From Devosia indica (GTDB lineage Bacteria; Pseudomonadota; Alphaproteobacteria; Rhizobiales; Devosiaceae), in contig NZ_PYVZ01000001.1 of assembly GCF_003056405.1 (NCBI RefSeq), forward strand, positions 186,001 to 250,000: a DNA stretch of 64,000 bases, read 5' to 3'. Under the pieces are notes generated by a model. That model was not told where the DNA came from and did no database searches. It worked only from the letters and a program-made list of their open reading frames with translations. This document shows, piece by piece, positions 1 through 8,413 of this stretch. Numbering within the stretch: the first letter of the stretch is position 1; every line of letters starts with the position of its first letter. The position numbers and the translations under genes are program-made.

Positions 1-252
1 CTGCTGCAGCCGATAGGAGATGCCGAACTGGCCCTGCAGAGCATTGCCGACAAAGCTGAAGAACTGGATGTAGAAGGGCTCGTTGAGCCCCAGGCGCTCG
101 CGCAGCGCCGCATGGTCGGCCAGCGTCGAATCCTGGCCCAGCATGGAGCTGACCGGATCGCCAACATAACGGAAGACCATGAAGGCGATGAAAGCCACCG
201 CAAGCATGACGATAACGGACTGAAACAGCCGTCGCGCAATGAAGGCCAGCAT
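1..252 (-). CDS. Peptide/nickel-type ABC transporter permease, DppB family (N-terminal part)
   Basis: Only the first 84 residues lie in the window; the gene runs off the left edge. It starts MLAFIARRLFQSVIVM, the usual opening of DppB/OppB inner-membrane permeases: a short positively charged head, one membrane helix (about residues 8-27), then the periplasmic stretch with VGDPVSSMLGQD and RERLGLNEPFYIQFF typical of the family. It follows the solute-binding protein gene (ends at 325) on the same strand and should be the first permease of that transporter operon. The exact substrate cannot be told. Confidence 0.9.
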   Translation of the reverse strand, partial: MLAFIARRLFQSVIVMLAVAFIAFMVFRYVGDPVSSMLGQDSTLADHAALRERLGLNEPFYIQFFSFVGNALQGQFGISYRLQQ

Positions 253-324
253 ACTGGGCCCCCCATAACTGAGAACCGCCGCGCGGGGTTCGACTCCGCG
301 CGGCGGTTCAGGATTGCAGGACGC

Positions 325-1905
325 TTACTCGGCGAACACGACAGTGGTCATGTTGGGCTGGTTTTCCGGGTGCACCGGCAGGGTGATATCCTCGCGCATG
401 GCATAGGCCAGCGTCTGGTTATGCACCGGCAGGAGCACGCGGTCGGCCTTCACCACTTCCCAGATCTCCGCAATGGTCGCATTGCGTGCTTCGAGGTCGG
501 TTTCGGTGCCCAGCGAGATGATCTTCTCATCCAGTTCCGGGTTCGAGTAGCCGCCGACATTATATGTGCCGTGCGTTTCGTTCTTGGTGTGCACCAGATC
601 GTTGAAGATATAGGCGCTGTCGAAGGTCGGAACGCCCCAGCCAAGCAGGTAGAAGTCGGTCTCATCGCCCAGGATGATCGGGCTGTGCTCAGCAATCGGG
701 CGCGAGGCCAGCGTCACATCGATACCGATCTGACCCAACATACCGACATAGGCTGTGGAGATGGCTTCGTCATTGACGTAGCGGTTGTTCGGTGTGTCCA
801 GGGTCACAGAGAACCCATCGGGGTAGCCGGCTTCAGCCAGCAGTTCCTTGGCGCGTTCCACATCGGGAGCGGGATACTGGTCGAGTTCCTCGGTCCAGCC
901 ATTGACGAAGGGCGGGGTTGCCACGCCGGTCGGGATGGAGTTGCCGCGCATCACCACCTGCTGGATGGCATCGCGATCAAGCGCCAGTTCCATGGCTTCG
1001 CGCACCAGCGGATTGTCGAACGGGTTGCTGTCGGTGATGTTGGAGGAGCGCAGCGGCTCGTCACCGAAGCGATAGCCGAAATAGATCACGCGGTTTTCCG
1101 GACCGGTTTCGACCTTGAAGCCGGGCGAATTCTGCAGGCGCTCAATATCCTGAACCGGGACGTCCTGAACGATATCGACGTCGCCCGAAAGAAGGGCAGC
1201 AATGCGGGTGGCATTGTCGGCGATCGGCAAATAGACGATCTCGGTTACCTCAGGCGCCTCGCCCCACCAGCCGTCGAAGACGGAGAGCACGGAGCGCACG
1301 TCGACCTCGCGCGAGGTCAGCATATAGGGGCCGGTGCCGTTAGTGTTGAGAACGGCATAGTTGGATTCGCCGGCGGCAAAATCCTGGACTTCCTGGACGT
1401 TGTTGGTTTCGGACCAGGTCTTGTCCATGATGAAGGTGTTGGTGACGTTGTTCGGGTAAAGCGGGCTCGGGCCGACCATCTGCACCTCGACGGTGTAGTC
1501 GTCCACGGCGCGCACTTCTGCCACTTCGGCATGAAGCTGCTTGAGATTGGAGCCTTCCGAGCGGGCGCGGTCGAGCGAAAACACCACGTCCTCGGCGGTG
1601 AAGTCAGCGCCGTCGTGGAACTTGACGCCTTCGCGCAGCTTGAACACCCAGACGGTCGGATCACCGTCCTTGACATACCATTCGGTTGCCAGGCGCGGGA
1701 TCAGCGTGCCTTCGGTATCGCGCCACATCAGGGTTTCATAGATGTGATGGGCGAAAGTATGCGTGACGCCCTGGTTCTGCGAATGCGGATCCAGCGTGAG
1801 CGAATCGGACGAACGCGCCCAGCGGACCGTCTCGGCCTGGGCAACACCGGCGAGCATCGTCGAGGCGATCAGGACCGCCGCGATGCGGGTCAGTGAAGTG
1901 TGCAT
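325..1905 (-). CDS. ABC transporter substrate-binding protein, family 5 (peptide/opine type)
   Basis: A 526-residue periplasmic binding protein of the SBP_bac_5 family, which captures oligopeptides or similar ligands for the DppB-type permease next to it. The start at 1905 gives a clear signal peptide (MHTSLTRIAAVLIASTMLAG, cleavage after AQA near residue 24) and is preceded by GGGAG at a good distance; the reading frame extends further upstream without a signal sequence and was not used. Family features include TLDPHSQNQG near the mature N-terminus and GTGPYMLTS in the middle. Length is normal. The ligand is not predictable from sequence alone. Confidence 0.93.
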   Translation of the reverse strand: MHTSLTRIAAVLIASTMLAGVAQAETVRWARSSDSLTLDPHSQNQGVTHTFAHHIYETLMWRDTEGTLIPRLATEWYVKDGDPTVWVFKLREGVKFHDGADFTAEDVVFSLDRARSEGSNLKQLHAEVAEVRAVDDYTVEVQMVGPSPLYPNNVTNTFIMDKTWSETNNVQEVQDFAAGESNYAVLNTNGTGPYMLTSREVDVRSVLSVFDGWWGEAPEVTEIVYLPIADNATRIAALLSGDVDIVQDVPVQDIERLQNSPGFKVETGPENRVIYFGYRFGDEPLRSSNITDSNPFDNPLVREAMELALDRDAIQQVVMRGNSIPTGVATPPFVNGWTEELDQYPAPDVERAKELLAEAGYPDGFSVTLDTPNNRYVNDEAISTAYVGMLGQIGIDVTLASRPIAEHSPIILGDETDFYLLGWGVPTFDSAYIFNDLVHTKNETHGTYNVGGYSNPELDEKIISLGTETDLEARNATIAEIWEVVKADRVLLPVHNQTLAYAMREDITLPVHPENQPNMTTVVFAE

Positions 1906-2005
1906 GAATAGTCTCCCGTTCCTTGAAAACGCCATCTCAATGGTTGCCCAAAGGTGGCTTGGGCGACACCAAAGCGTAGATTTAACAGGAGCGCAACGGG
2001 AATCG

Positions 2006-2021
2006 TTGACCGTTTGGTCAA
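2006..2021. promoter_or_regulatory. Perfect inverted repeat, possible operator
   Basis: TTGACC-GTTT-GGTCAA is a perfect 16-bp palindrome with a 4-bp centre, about 100 bp upstream of the start of the peptide-binding protein gene and 110 bp upstream of the divergent VOC gene. Size and symmetry suit a dimeric regulator. No regulator is identified, so this is an inference from symmetry and position. Confidence 0.4.
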
Positions 2022-2132
2022 TGCTATCGCCGGTAAATTGGCAATCCACAGAAATGGACGGTTCCTGACTGATCCGTTCGGCTGGCTCTGCAGGCTCTTG
2101 ACCCCTGCCCCGGCGCGGCCTCATCTGCGTGC

Positions 2133-2525
2133 ATGATACAGTCCATCGCCACCATCGCCCTGGTCGTCGCCGACTACGAGGAGGCCATTGCATTCTACCG
2201 CGATACGGTCGGTTTCACGCTGCTCGAAGATACGCCGCTGGCACCTGGCAAGCGCTGGGTGGTGTTGGCGCCACCGGGCGGAGACGGTGCGCGCCTGTTG
2301 CTGGCAAAGGCCGATGGTCCAGACCAGGAGGCGGTAATCGGCAAGCAGACCGGGGGACGGGTCATGCTGTTTCTGCAAACCGACGATTTTGACCGCGACC
2401 ACGCCCGCATGCAGGCCAATGGTGTGCGTTTTCTCGAAGAGCCACGGCGCGAGGCCTATGGCACGGTCGCCGTCTTTGTTGATCTTTACGGGAACAAATG
2501 GGACCTCATCGAACCGCAGCGTTGA
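2133..2525 (+). CDS. VOC-family (glyoxalase/dioxygenase-like) protein
   Basis: A 130-residue protein with the vicinal oxygen chelate fold: N-terminal IATIALVVADYEEAIAFYRDTVGF, central VMLFLQTDDFDRDHARMQANGV, and C-terminal VFVDLYGNKWDLIEP, the usual closing strand with the metal-ligand acidic residue. Members include glyoxalases, isomerases and resistance proteins; which one this is cannot be told. It is the first of three same-strand genes (VOC, secreted protein, aldo/keto reductase) that overlap each other and probably form one transcript. Confidence 0.88.
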   Translation: MIQSIATIALVVADYEEAIAFYRDTVGFTLLEDTPLAPGKRWVVLAPPGGDGARLLLAKADGPDQEAVIGKQTGGRVMLFLQTDDFDRDHARMQANGVRFLEEPRREAYGTVAVFVDLYGNKWDLIEPQR

Positions 2526-3034
2526 TTGGCCTGGCTCTGTTCTGCGTGAGCCCGGCCGCCGGACAACAGCCCGGCTGGCACCATTCCCCCTTGCCCGGAG
2601 AAGGCGACCGGGCCAGCATGGGCTGTGCGCGCGAGAGCAATGCGGATAATTTTGCCTGCCTTGTCGTCCGCTGCGAGGATGACTACGCGGTCGGCGTGCA
2701 TGTCCATACGAGCCGCCCCTCAGGTGACCGCGGCACTTGGGAAATGACTCTGGATCGGGAAACAAGGCAGCTTGATGCCATTGCCGGCTCCTCGCCCTAT
2801 GGCGCGCGTATGGATGACCTGGATGGCTGGCTTTTGGATGGATTGCGTCAAGGCACGTTTGTTTATCTGCGCCACAAAGCCGATATGGATGGGGCGTTCG
2901 CCTTTATCGACCTGTCCGGATCCTTCCGATCGATCGTAGAGGCCTTGCATTGGTGTGCGCCACGCGTGCCAACAGCCGAACAATTCGGGTCGGCAGACGT
3001 TGACCCACCAGAGAACAATGGAGAAGCACAATGA
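2498..3034 (+). CDS. Hypothetical secreted protein
   Basis: A 178-residue protein of unknown function with a likely signal peptide (TAALIGLALFCVSPAAGQQ). Four cysteines follow: GCARES, FACLVVRCED and HWCAP, compatible with disulfides in the periplasm. The gene overlaps the end of the VOC gene by 28 bp, and its stop overlaps the next start as ATGA. This tight packing supports translation as part of the same operon. I recognise no named family. Confidence 0.75.
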   Translation: MGPHRTAALIGLALFCVSPAAGQQPGWHHSPLPGEGDRASMGCARESNADNFACLVVRCEDDYAVGVHVHTSRPSGDRGTWEMTLDRETRQLDAIAGSSPYGARMDDLDGWLLDGLRQGTFVYLRHKADMDGAFAFIDLSGSFRSIVEALHWCAPRVPTAEQFGSADVDPPENNGEAQ

Positions 3035-3969
3035 ATCGTCGCCCCCTTGGCCGCAGCGAACTGGTGATCGAACCCTTGGTGCTGGGTGGTAATGTGTTTG
3101 GCTGGACGGTCGATGAAGCACGGGGCTTCGACGTTCTCGATGCCTATGTCGGCTCAGGGTTTTCCGCGATTGACACCGCCGAAGGTTACCCCAACTGGGT
3201 GCCGGGCAACCCGCCTGGCATGAGCGAGACGATCATCGGGAAGTGGCTGAAGGCACGGGGCAATCGGGACAAGGTGCATATTTTCACCAAGGTCAATTCG
3301 GGCAGGAAGCAGGGCGGGCTGAAGCCCGACGCGATCAAGGCAGGCATCGAAGCGTCTCTCAAAAGGCTGCAGACCGACAATGTCGATCTCTATTTCAGCC
3401 ACTGGCCTGACGCCGACTCCAGCCACGAGGAGACGCTGGAGACCTATGACACCTTGATCCGGGCGGGCAAGGTGCGGGTCATTGGCGCCTCGAACTACAG
3501 CGCCGACATGATGCGGGAAGCGCAACAGACCGCGATCGTCAAATCGCTGCAACGTTACGAGGTGACCCAGCCGCGCTACAATCTCTACGACCGCGCCGAA
3601 TTCGATGCGCTCCGCCCCTATCTCATCGAGAACGAGGTCGGCTCGATTGTCTATTACAGTCTCGCCTCGGGCTTTCTGACAGGCAAGTATCGCAGTCAGG
3701 ATGATCTGGGACAGTCGGCGCGAGGCAGCGGGGCCGGACAATACCTCAACGCCAAGGGCCTGAGCATTCTGGGCGCGCTCGATCAGGTTGCCGCCGAAAC
3801 GGACGCAACGCCTGCCGAGGTGGCCCTGGCCTGGCTGGTGGCTCAACCCGGTGTGAGCGCACCGATTGCCTCAGCCACCTCGGTCGAACAGGTCGAGAGC
3901 TTGGCGCGCGGGGTGCGCCTCAAGCTAAGCGCAGAAGCAGAAAAACTGCTGAACGATAGCGGGCGGTGA
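3031..3969 (+). CDS. Aldo/keto reductase
   Basis: A 312-residue NADPH-dependent aldo/keto reductase of the YajO/IolS type. Visible family signatures are GWTVDEARGFDVLDAYVGSG, SAIDTAEGYPNW (catalytic Asp and Tyr of the tetrad), IFTKVNS (catalytic Lys), DLYFSHWPD (the His position), VIGASNYSADMM, and the C-terminal cofactor region PIASATSVEQVE. The start overlaps the previous stop by 4 bp and has GGAG nearby. It likely reduces sugar-derived or small aldehydes; the substrate is not determined. Confidence 0.92.
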   Translation: MNRRPLGRSELVIEPLVLGGNVFGWTVDEARGFDVLDAYVGSGFSAIDTAEGYPNWVPGNPPGMSETIIGKWLKARGNRDKVHIFTKVNSGRKQGGLKPDAIKAGIEASLKRLQTDNVDLYFSHWPDADSSHEETLETYDTLIRAGKVRVIGASNYSADMMREAQQTAIVKSLQRYEVTQPRYNLYDRAEFDALRPYLIENEVGSIVYYSLASGFLTGKYRSQDDLGQSARGSGAGQYLNAKGLSILGALDQVAAETDATPAEVALAWLVAQPGVSAPIASATSVEQVESLARGVRLKLSAEAEKLLNDSGR

Positions 3970-4190
3970 ACGGCAAATGGGCCGCACGGCGCAAAACAGC
4001 AAAAGCGCTACAGATTGAGCCCTAAAAAATTGAACAGCGCCTCAGACTTGACGACAGATCGCGATTACTGGCATTGCGAGGTGAAGTTGTCGCAAAGCTG
4101 CGGAGCGATACTCAGCCGGGCCGGTCCTGAACCAGAATACACTATCTATTGGCCGCAGGCTCGTCTTGTCCCGGCAGGAGTCCTGTCAAG

Positions 4191-5378
4191 ATGTCTTCAG
4201 ATTTGGAGCCGACGCGCGACGTGTTTGTTGCCGGCCGGCGCGGCGTTCGCCACACGGGCGTGCGGCGTGCCAATGAAAAGACCGTGCTCACGGTCGTCGC
4301 CTTTAATTCGGGCGCCTCGAATGCCGAGATCTCGCGCTTATCAGGCCTGGCGCCGCAGACGGTATCCGCCATTCTGATCGATCTTGAGCGGGAGGGACTG
4401 ATTGTACGTGGGCCGGTTTTGCGGGGTAGGCGCGGACAACCCGCCACACCGATTCTTCTGCATGAGAATGGGGGCTTTGCAATCGGCGTGGAGATCGGCT
4501 GGCGGCATCTTGATGTCGTGCTGATCAATATGCATGCCGACATCCTGCAGCACCACCATGAAGACCACGCCTATCCCGACGCCACCTCGCTGTTCGACCG
4601 TATCGGCAGCGTTGTCGAGACGTTCCGCCGTACCTTGCCGCAGCACCATCGGTCGCGGCTGCTCGATATCGGCCTGGCCATACCCGGTTCGCTGACCACT
4701 GATCTGGACCTTTTCAATGCGCCGCCCGAGCAGGTGAAGCGGTGGCGCGAGATCGACCCTGTCGCCGAGCTAGCGGGGCGCAGCGGACTTGAGATCACCC
4801 AGATCAATGACGGCAATGCCGGATGCTGGGCCGAACTGATTGCGCTAGCGCCGCCGCGACCGGCCAATGTCGTCTTTCTGATGGTTTCGCAATTGCTGCT
4901 GGCCGGCATGGTGAGCGATGGGATGCTGTGGGAAGGCGCGACCGGCCACGCCGTCGATCTGGGCTCTGGACTCGTCCACGTGAACGGCAGAGCGCCGCAA
5001 TTGGCGCACCAGGTCGCCTCGCTCTTCGCCCTGCGCGCCCGGCTCGCCGCCGCGGGCTTTACAGAGGCTGAAGGGCCGGTGGCGAACTGGGACCTAGTCG
5101 CAATGGCGCCCCATGTCGAGGCATGGGTTGGGGAGGCGGCACAAGCCTTGGCGCAGGTGGTCCACAATGCCAGCATGATCCTTGAGCAGCCGCTGGTGGT
5201 CCTTGATACCGAGCTGGGCGCTGGGATTGGGGCCAAGTTGGCGGAGCGCCTGCAAGTCGAAATGGGCCGGTTCGCGACACGCGGCTTCAAGCAGCCCCGC
5301 GTTGTCAATGGCCAGCATGGCAAGCTGTCTCCTGCCATTGGCGCTGCAGAATTGCCGCTCTACAGGCGCTACTTTTGA
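4191..5378 (+). CDS. ROK-family transcriptional regulator lacking the ROK zinc motif
   Basis: A 395-residue protein with an N-terminal winged helix-turn-helix (about residues 40-70, SNAEISRLSGLAPQTVSAIL) followed by a ROK/sugar-kinase fold (GVEIGWRHLDVVLIN, ITQINDGNAGCWAE). The CxCGxxGC zinc motif normal in ROK proteins is absent; the equivalent region reads GHAVDLGSGLVHVNG. The protein is therefore more likely a sugar-sensing repressor than a kinase. I chose the ATG at 4191, which has AGGAG upstream, over a longer frame without a ribosome binding site. Its end overlaps the convergent IHF-like gene by 10 bp. Confidence 0.88.
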   Translation: MSSDLEPTRDVFVAGRRGVRHTGVRRANEKTVLTVVAFNSGASNAEISRLSGLAPQTVSAILIDLEREGLIVRGPVLRGRRGQPATPILLHENGGFAIGVEIGWRHLDVVLINMHADILQHHHEDHAYPDATSLFDRIGSVVETFRRTLPQHHRSRLLDIGLAIPGSLTTDLDLFNAPPEQVKRWREIDPVAELAGRSGLEITQINDGNAGCWAELIALAPPRPANVVFLMVSQLLLAGMVSDGMLWEGATGHAVDLGSGLVHVNGRAPQLAHQVASLFALRARLAAAGFTEAEGPVANWDLVAMAPHVEAWVGEAAQALAQVVHNASMILEQPLVVLDTELGAGIGAKLAERLQVEMGRFATRGFKQPRVVNGQHGKLSPAIGAAELPLYRRYF

Positions 5379-5683
5379 ACCTTGGTTGCGGCCCGTGCCG
5401 GTTCCAGCGCATCACGCAGCCGGGCGCTGGGGATCAGTACGACCGTATGATGCGGCGCAATGCGGTGCTCCTCGCCAGTGCGGGGATTGCGACCAATCCG
5501 CTCGGCGCGGGAACGCACATCCAGCGTTCCAAACCCACTTAGCTTGACTGACTCGCCACGTTTTAGGGCATCACCGATCAACTCGAACATGCGTTCGCCG
5601 ATCTGGACAGCATCGTGACGCGACAGGCCCGTCGCGTCGGCGACGCTTTCCCCTAACATGGCTCGGGTGACTGTTTTATCCAC
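5369..5683 (-). CDS. Integration host factor alpha-like DNA-binding protein
   Basis: A 104-residue member of the HU/IHF family. It opens KTVTRAMLGESVADATGLSR, as IHF alpha does, has the core VKLSGFGTLDVRSRAERIGRNPRTGEE (residues 47-72), and carries the RNP of the DNA-intercalating arm. It binds and bends DNA as a dimer. The arm tip (HRIAPHHTVVLIPS) is less standard than in the main alphaproteobacterial IhfA, so this may be a second, divergent copy rather than ihfA itself. It converges on the ROK gene. Confidence 0.85.
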   Translation of the reverse strand: MDKTVTRAMLGESVADATGLSRHDAVQIGERMFELIGDALKRGESVKLSGFGTLDVRSRAERIGRNPRTGEEHRIAPHHTVVLIPSARLRDALEPARAATKVQK

Positions 5684-5783
5684 TCCAAACCTCCTCGCCC
5701 CATTAAATTCATAGGAGGAAGATAAACGGCTGTCCAGTGCCGCACGCGATCACAAAAAACATGATCCTGCGCTTCAGGATAAA

Positions 5784-5811
5784 TTGACATTTTTTAGAAT
5801 GGTTATAAGCT
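5784..5811 (+). promoter_or_regulatory. Promoter of rirA
   Basis: TTGACA (5784-5789) and TAAGCT (5806-5811) are separated by 16 bp and lie about 65 bp before the rirA start. The Irr-type ICE box described separately covers the spacer and most of the -10 element. The match was made by eye. Confidence 0.55.
5793..5809. promoter_or_regulatory. ICE-box-like Irr operator in the rirA promoter
   Basis: TTTAGAA-TGG-TTATAAG matches the Irr operator TTTAGAA-NNN-TTCTAAA at all 7 left positions and 5 of 7 right positions. It overlaps the -35/-10 spacer and most of the -10, a position suited to repression. In other rhizobia Irr represses rirA when iron is scarce; that is family knowledge, and the site assignment here is an inference. 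Confidence 0.6.
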
Positions 5812-5876
5812 AGCGGCAACGTTCATGAGGGCCATCAGCCCAAAAGTGCTCGCGCGACGCAGCAGAAAGGCTTCCA

Positions 5877-6332
5877 GTGAGACTGACCCGCCAATCCAAC
5901 TATGCCATCCGTACGCTGGTCTATTGCGCTGTCAACGAGCCGGGTTTGAGCCGGGTGGCCGAAATCGCGCGCGCGTATGGCATTTCGGAATTGTTTCTAT
6001 TCAAGCTGATCAAGCCGCTGGTGGAAAACGGGCTGCTGCAAACCGTGCGCGGGCGGCATGGCGGCATCAAGCTGGGCAAGCCCGCCCAGGATATTACCCT
6101 GCTTGAAACCATCCGGCTGACCGAAGAGAATTTCGCGCTGGCGGAATGCTTCGAGGACGGCTCGGACTGCCCCTTGATCGGCGAATGCGATCTCAATGGG
6201 GCGCTGCGCGAAGCGCTGGGCGCGTTTTTCGAGGTGCTGAACCGGCACACCATTGCTGATCTGGCCAGCAAGAAGCGCTCGATCCGCGAAAGGCTCGGTC
6301 TGACGGCAGACGAGGCCGTCAACGCGGCCTGA
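5877..6332 (+). CDS. rirA: Iron-responsive Rrf2-family regulator RirA
   Basis: A 151-residue Rrf2 repressor. It begins MRLTRQSNYAIRTLVYCA, has the winged HTH with RVAEIARAYGISELFLFKLIKPL, and carries the three Fe-S cysteines C91, C98 and C104 (AECFEDGSDCPLIGEC), spaced almost exactly as in rhizobial RirA. RirA with its Fe-S cluster represses iron-uptake genes when iron is plentiful. The start is GTG at 5877, giving the family's exact N-terminus, with AAAGG upstream. An ICE-like box sits in its promoter, so it is probably under Irr control. Confidence 0.93.
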   Translation: MRLTRQSNYAIRTLVYCAVNEPGLSRVAEIARAYGISELFLFKLIKPLVENGLLQTVRGRHGGIKLGKPAQDITLLETIRLTEENFALAECFEDGSDCPLIGECDLNGALREALGAFFEVLNRHTIADLASKKRSIRERLGLTADEAVNAA

Positions 6333-6349
6333 CCGAAAATCTGATAACA

Positions 6350-6375
6350 AAACTCAAATATGAGTTTGACAATCA
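6350..6375. promoter_or_regulatory. Inverted repeat between rirA and uup
   Basis: AAACTCA-AATA-TGAGTTT (6350-6367) is a perfect 7-bp inverted repeat in an AT-rich patch just after rirA. It runs into TGAGTTTGACAATCA, which has the TGA-N9-TCA pattern of RirA IRO boxes. It could be an operator for the downstream region. There is no T-run, so a terminator is unlikely. Function unproven. Confidence 0.3.
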
Positions 6376-6580
6376 TGTTTTAGCATGGTTGATTGCGTCC
6401 ATGGCGCTGTGACCCCTTGGGGCCTGTGGGTCTGAGCGCCAGAACATGACGGGGCTTGCTGCTACCGTCTCCCCGGGCCGGCTAGGATCCTCAACGTCCT
6501 GGCCGGCCTCTTTGCCTTCCCTTGATTGATCTGCGTCCGCCCCTGTGCTCTATCCGGGGCCGAATGCTTCCGGACACAAC

Positions 6581-8407
6581 ATGGCCCAGCCTCCCCTACT
6601 TTCTCTACAGAATATCCAGCTCACCTTTGGCGGCACGCGGCTGCTTGAAGCGGCAGAGCTGATCGTTTCACCCGGCCAACGCATCGCACTGGTCGGTCGC
6701 AATGGGTCTGGCAAGTCGACGCTGCTCAAGATCGCGTCGGGTGAGGTTACCCCTGACAAGGGCGCACGCTTCGTCGAGCCCAGTGCCACGCTGCGCTACC
6801 TGCCGCAGGAACCGGACCTTTCGGCCTATGCAACGACGCTGGCCTATGTCGAGGCGGGCCTCGGGCCAGGCGATGACGAATATCGCGCGCAGTACCTATT
6901 GAGCTCGCTGGGACTCACCGGCGCGGAAGACCCCAAAAAGCTGTCGGGCGGGGAAGGCCGCCGCGCGGCGCTGGCCCGCGTGCTGGCGCCCAAGCCCGAT
7001 GTTCTGCTGCTCGACGAGCCGACCAACCATCTCGACCTTCCCGCTATCGAGTGGCTGCAGGCCGAGCTGGATTCGCTGCGTTCGGCCCTGGTGCTGATCA
7101 GCCACGACCGGCGCTTCCTCAGCGACTTGACGCGCGCCACCGTCTGGCTGGACCGAGGCGTGACGCGCCGCCTCGACAAGGGGTTTTCTCATTTCGAGGG
7201 CTGGCGCGACCAAGTGCTGGAAGAAGAGGAACGCGACCGCCACAAGCTCGACCGCCAGATCGTGCGCGAGGAGCATTGGCTGCGCTATGGCGTCACCGCG
7301 CGGCGCAAGCGCAATGTCGGCCGGCTCGAAAGGCTGGCCGGTTTGCGGCAGGACCGGCGCGAGCAAAGACGCGTGACAGGTTCGGTCAACATGCAGGTGA
7401 GCGAGGGACGCACCTCGGGCGCGCTGGTGGTCGAGGCGGAGAATATTTCCAAGTCCTACGGGCCGCGCGTCATCGTCGGGGATTTTTCGACGCGCGTTCT
7501 GCGCGGCGACCGGATTGGTATTGTCGGCCCCAATGGTGCCGGCAAGACCACGCTGATCAAGATGCTGACCGGCCTCGACAAGCCGGACAGCGGCAAGATC
7601 AAACTGGGCTCGGCGCTAGAACTGGCGATGCTCGATCAGGGTCGCGCGAAGTTGCATCCCGAAACGCGCCTCAAGGAAGCGCTGACCGGGGGTGGCTCGG
7701 ATACCTTGCAGATCAACGGCCAGCCCAAGCATGTCGTTGGCTACATGAAGGACTTCCTGTTCGGCCCCGAGCAGGCCAACACCCCGATCGGCAAACTGTC
7801 GGGTGGCGAGCGCGCCCGCGTGGCGCTGGCCCGGGCGCTGGCCTTGCCCTCCAATTTCCTGGTGTTGGACGAGCCGACCAACGATCTCGACCTCGAAACC
7901 CTCGACCTGCTCGAGGAAATGGTTTCGGACTATGCCGGAACGGTCATCGTGGTCAGCCATGACCGCGACTTCCTAGACCGCGTTGCCACTTCGGTGATCA
8001 TCGCCGAGGGGGAAGGGGTCTGGACCGAATATGCCGGCGGCTATTCCGACATGGTGATCCAGCGCGGCGAGGGCGTCACCGCCCGCGAACCGGCCCTCAA
8101 GGCGCATCGCGCGGGCAAGACCAGCCTGACCCAGACATCACTGGCGACCTCGGCAGCCGCTCCCAAGCGCAAACTGAGTTTCAAGGAAAAGCACGCTCTC
8201 GAAACCCTGCCCAAGGACATCGAGAAACTCGATAGCGAGATTGACGCGCTCAACACGGCGCTGGCGGAGGCCAATTTCTACACCCGTGACCCCGCTGGCT
8301 TCGCGGCCAAGTCCAAAGCGCTGGAAGCCGCCGTCGCCCGAAAGGCGAAGGCTGAGGAACAGTGGCTGGAGCTAGAAATGCTGCGCGAGGAACTAGAGGG
8401 CTCCTGA
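6581..8407 (+). CDS. uup: ABC-F family ATPase, Uup type
   Basis: A 608-residue soluble protein with two ABC ATPase domains in one chain: Walker A GRNGSGKS (39-46) with LSGGEGRR and LLLDEPTNHLD, then Walker A GPNGAGKT with LSGGERAR and LVLDEPTNDLD. A charged linker joins them. The C-terminal tail (KRKLSFKEKHALETLPKDIE onward) is predicted coiled coil, which marks Uup rather than EttA or YheS. ABC-F proteins act on the ribosome, and Uup also influences transposon precise excision. The ATG at 6581 starts directly at the family N-terminus; a GTG 36 bp earlier is possible but lacks support. Confidence 0.92.
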   Translation: MAQPPLLSLQNIQLTFGGTRLLEAAELIVSPGQRIALVGRNGSGKSTLLKIASGEVTPDKGARFVEPSATLRYLPQEPDLSAYATTLAYVEAGLGPGDDEYRAQYLLSSLGLTGAEDPKKLSGGEGRRAALARVLAPKPDVLLLDEPTNHLDLPAIEWLQAELDSLRSALVLISHDRRFLSDLTRATVWLDRGVTRRLDKGFSHFEGWRDQVLEEEERDRHKLDRQIVREEHWLRYGVTARRKRNVGRLERLAGLRQDRREQRRVTGSVNMQVSEGRTSGALVVEAENISKSYGPRVIVGDFSTRVLRGDRIGIVGPNGAGKTTLIKMLTGLDKPDSGKIKLGSALELAMLDQGRAKLHPETRLKEALTGGGSDTLQINGQPKHVVGYMKDFLFGPEQANTPIGKLSGGERARVALARALALPSNFLVLDEPTNDLDLETLDLLEEMVSDYAGTVIVVSHDRDFLDRVATSVIIAEGEGVWTEYAGGYSDMVIQRGEGVTAREPALKAHRAGKTSLTQTSLATSAAAPKRKLSFKEKHALETLPKDIEKLDSEIDALNTALAEANFYTRDPAGFAAKSKALEAAVARKAKAEEQWLELEMLREELEGS

Positions 8408-8413
8408 CTCGCC

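Noticed and set aside
112..1896. A 594-codon frame on the plus strand
   Set aside because: It is the antisense of the peptide-binding protein gene, with no ribosome binding site and no recognisable protein.
6361..6375. TGA-N9-TCA as a definite RirA operator
   Set aside because: The motif is expected by chance many times in 64 kb, and uup is not an iron gene. Kept only as part of a low-interest note.
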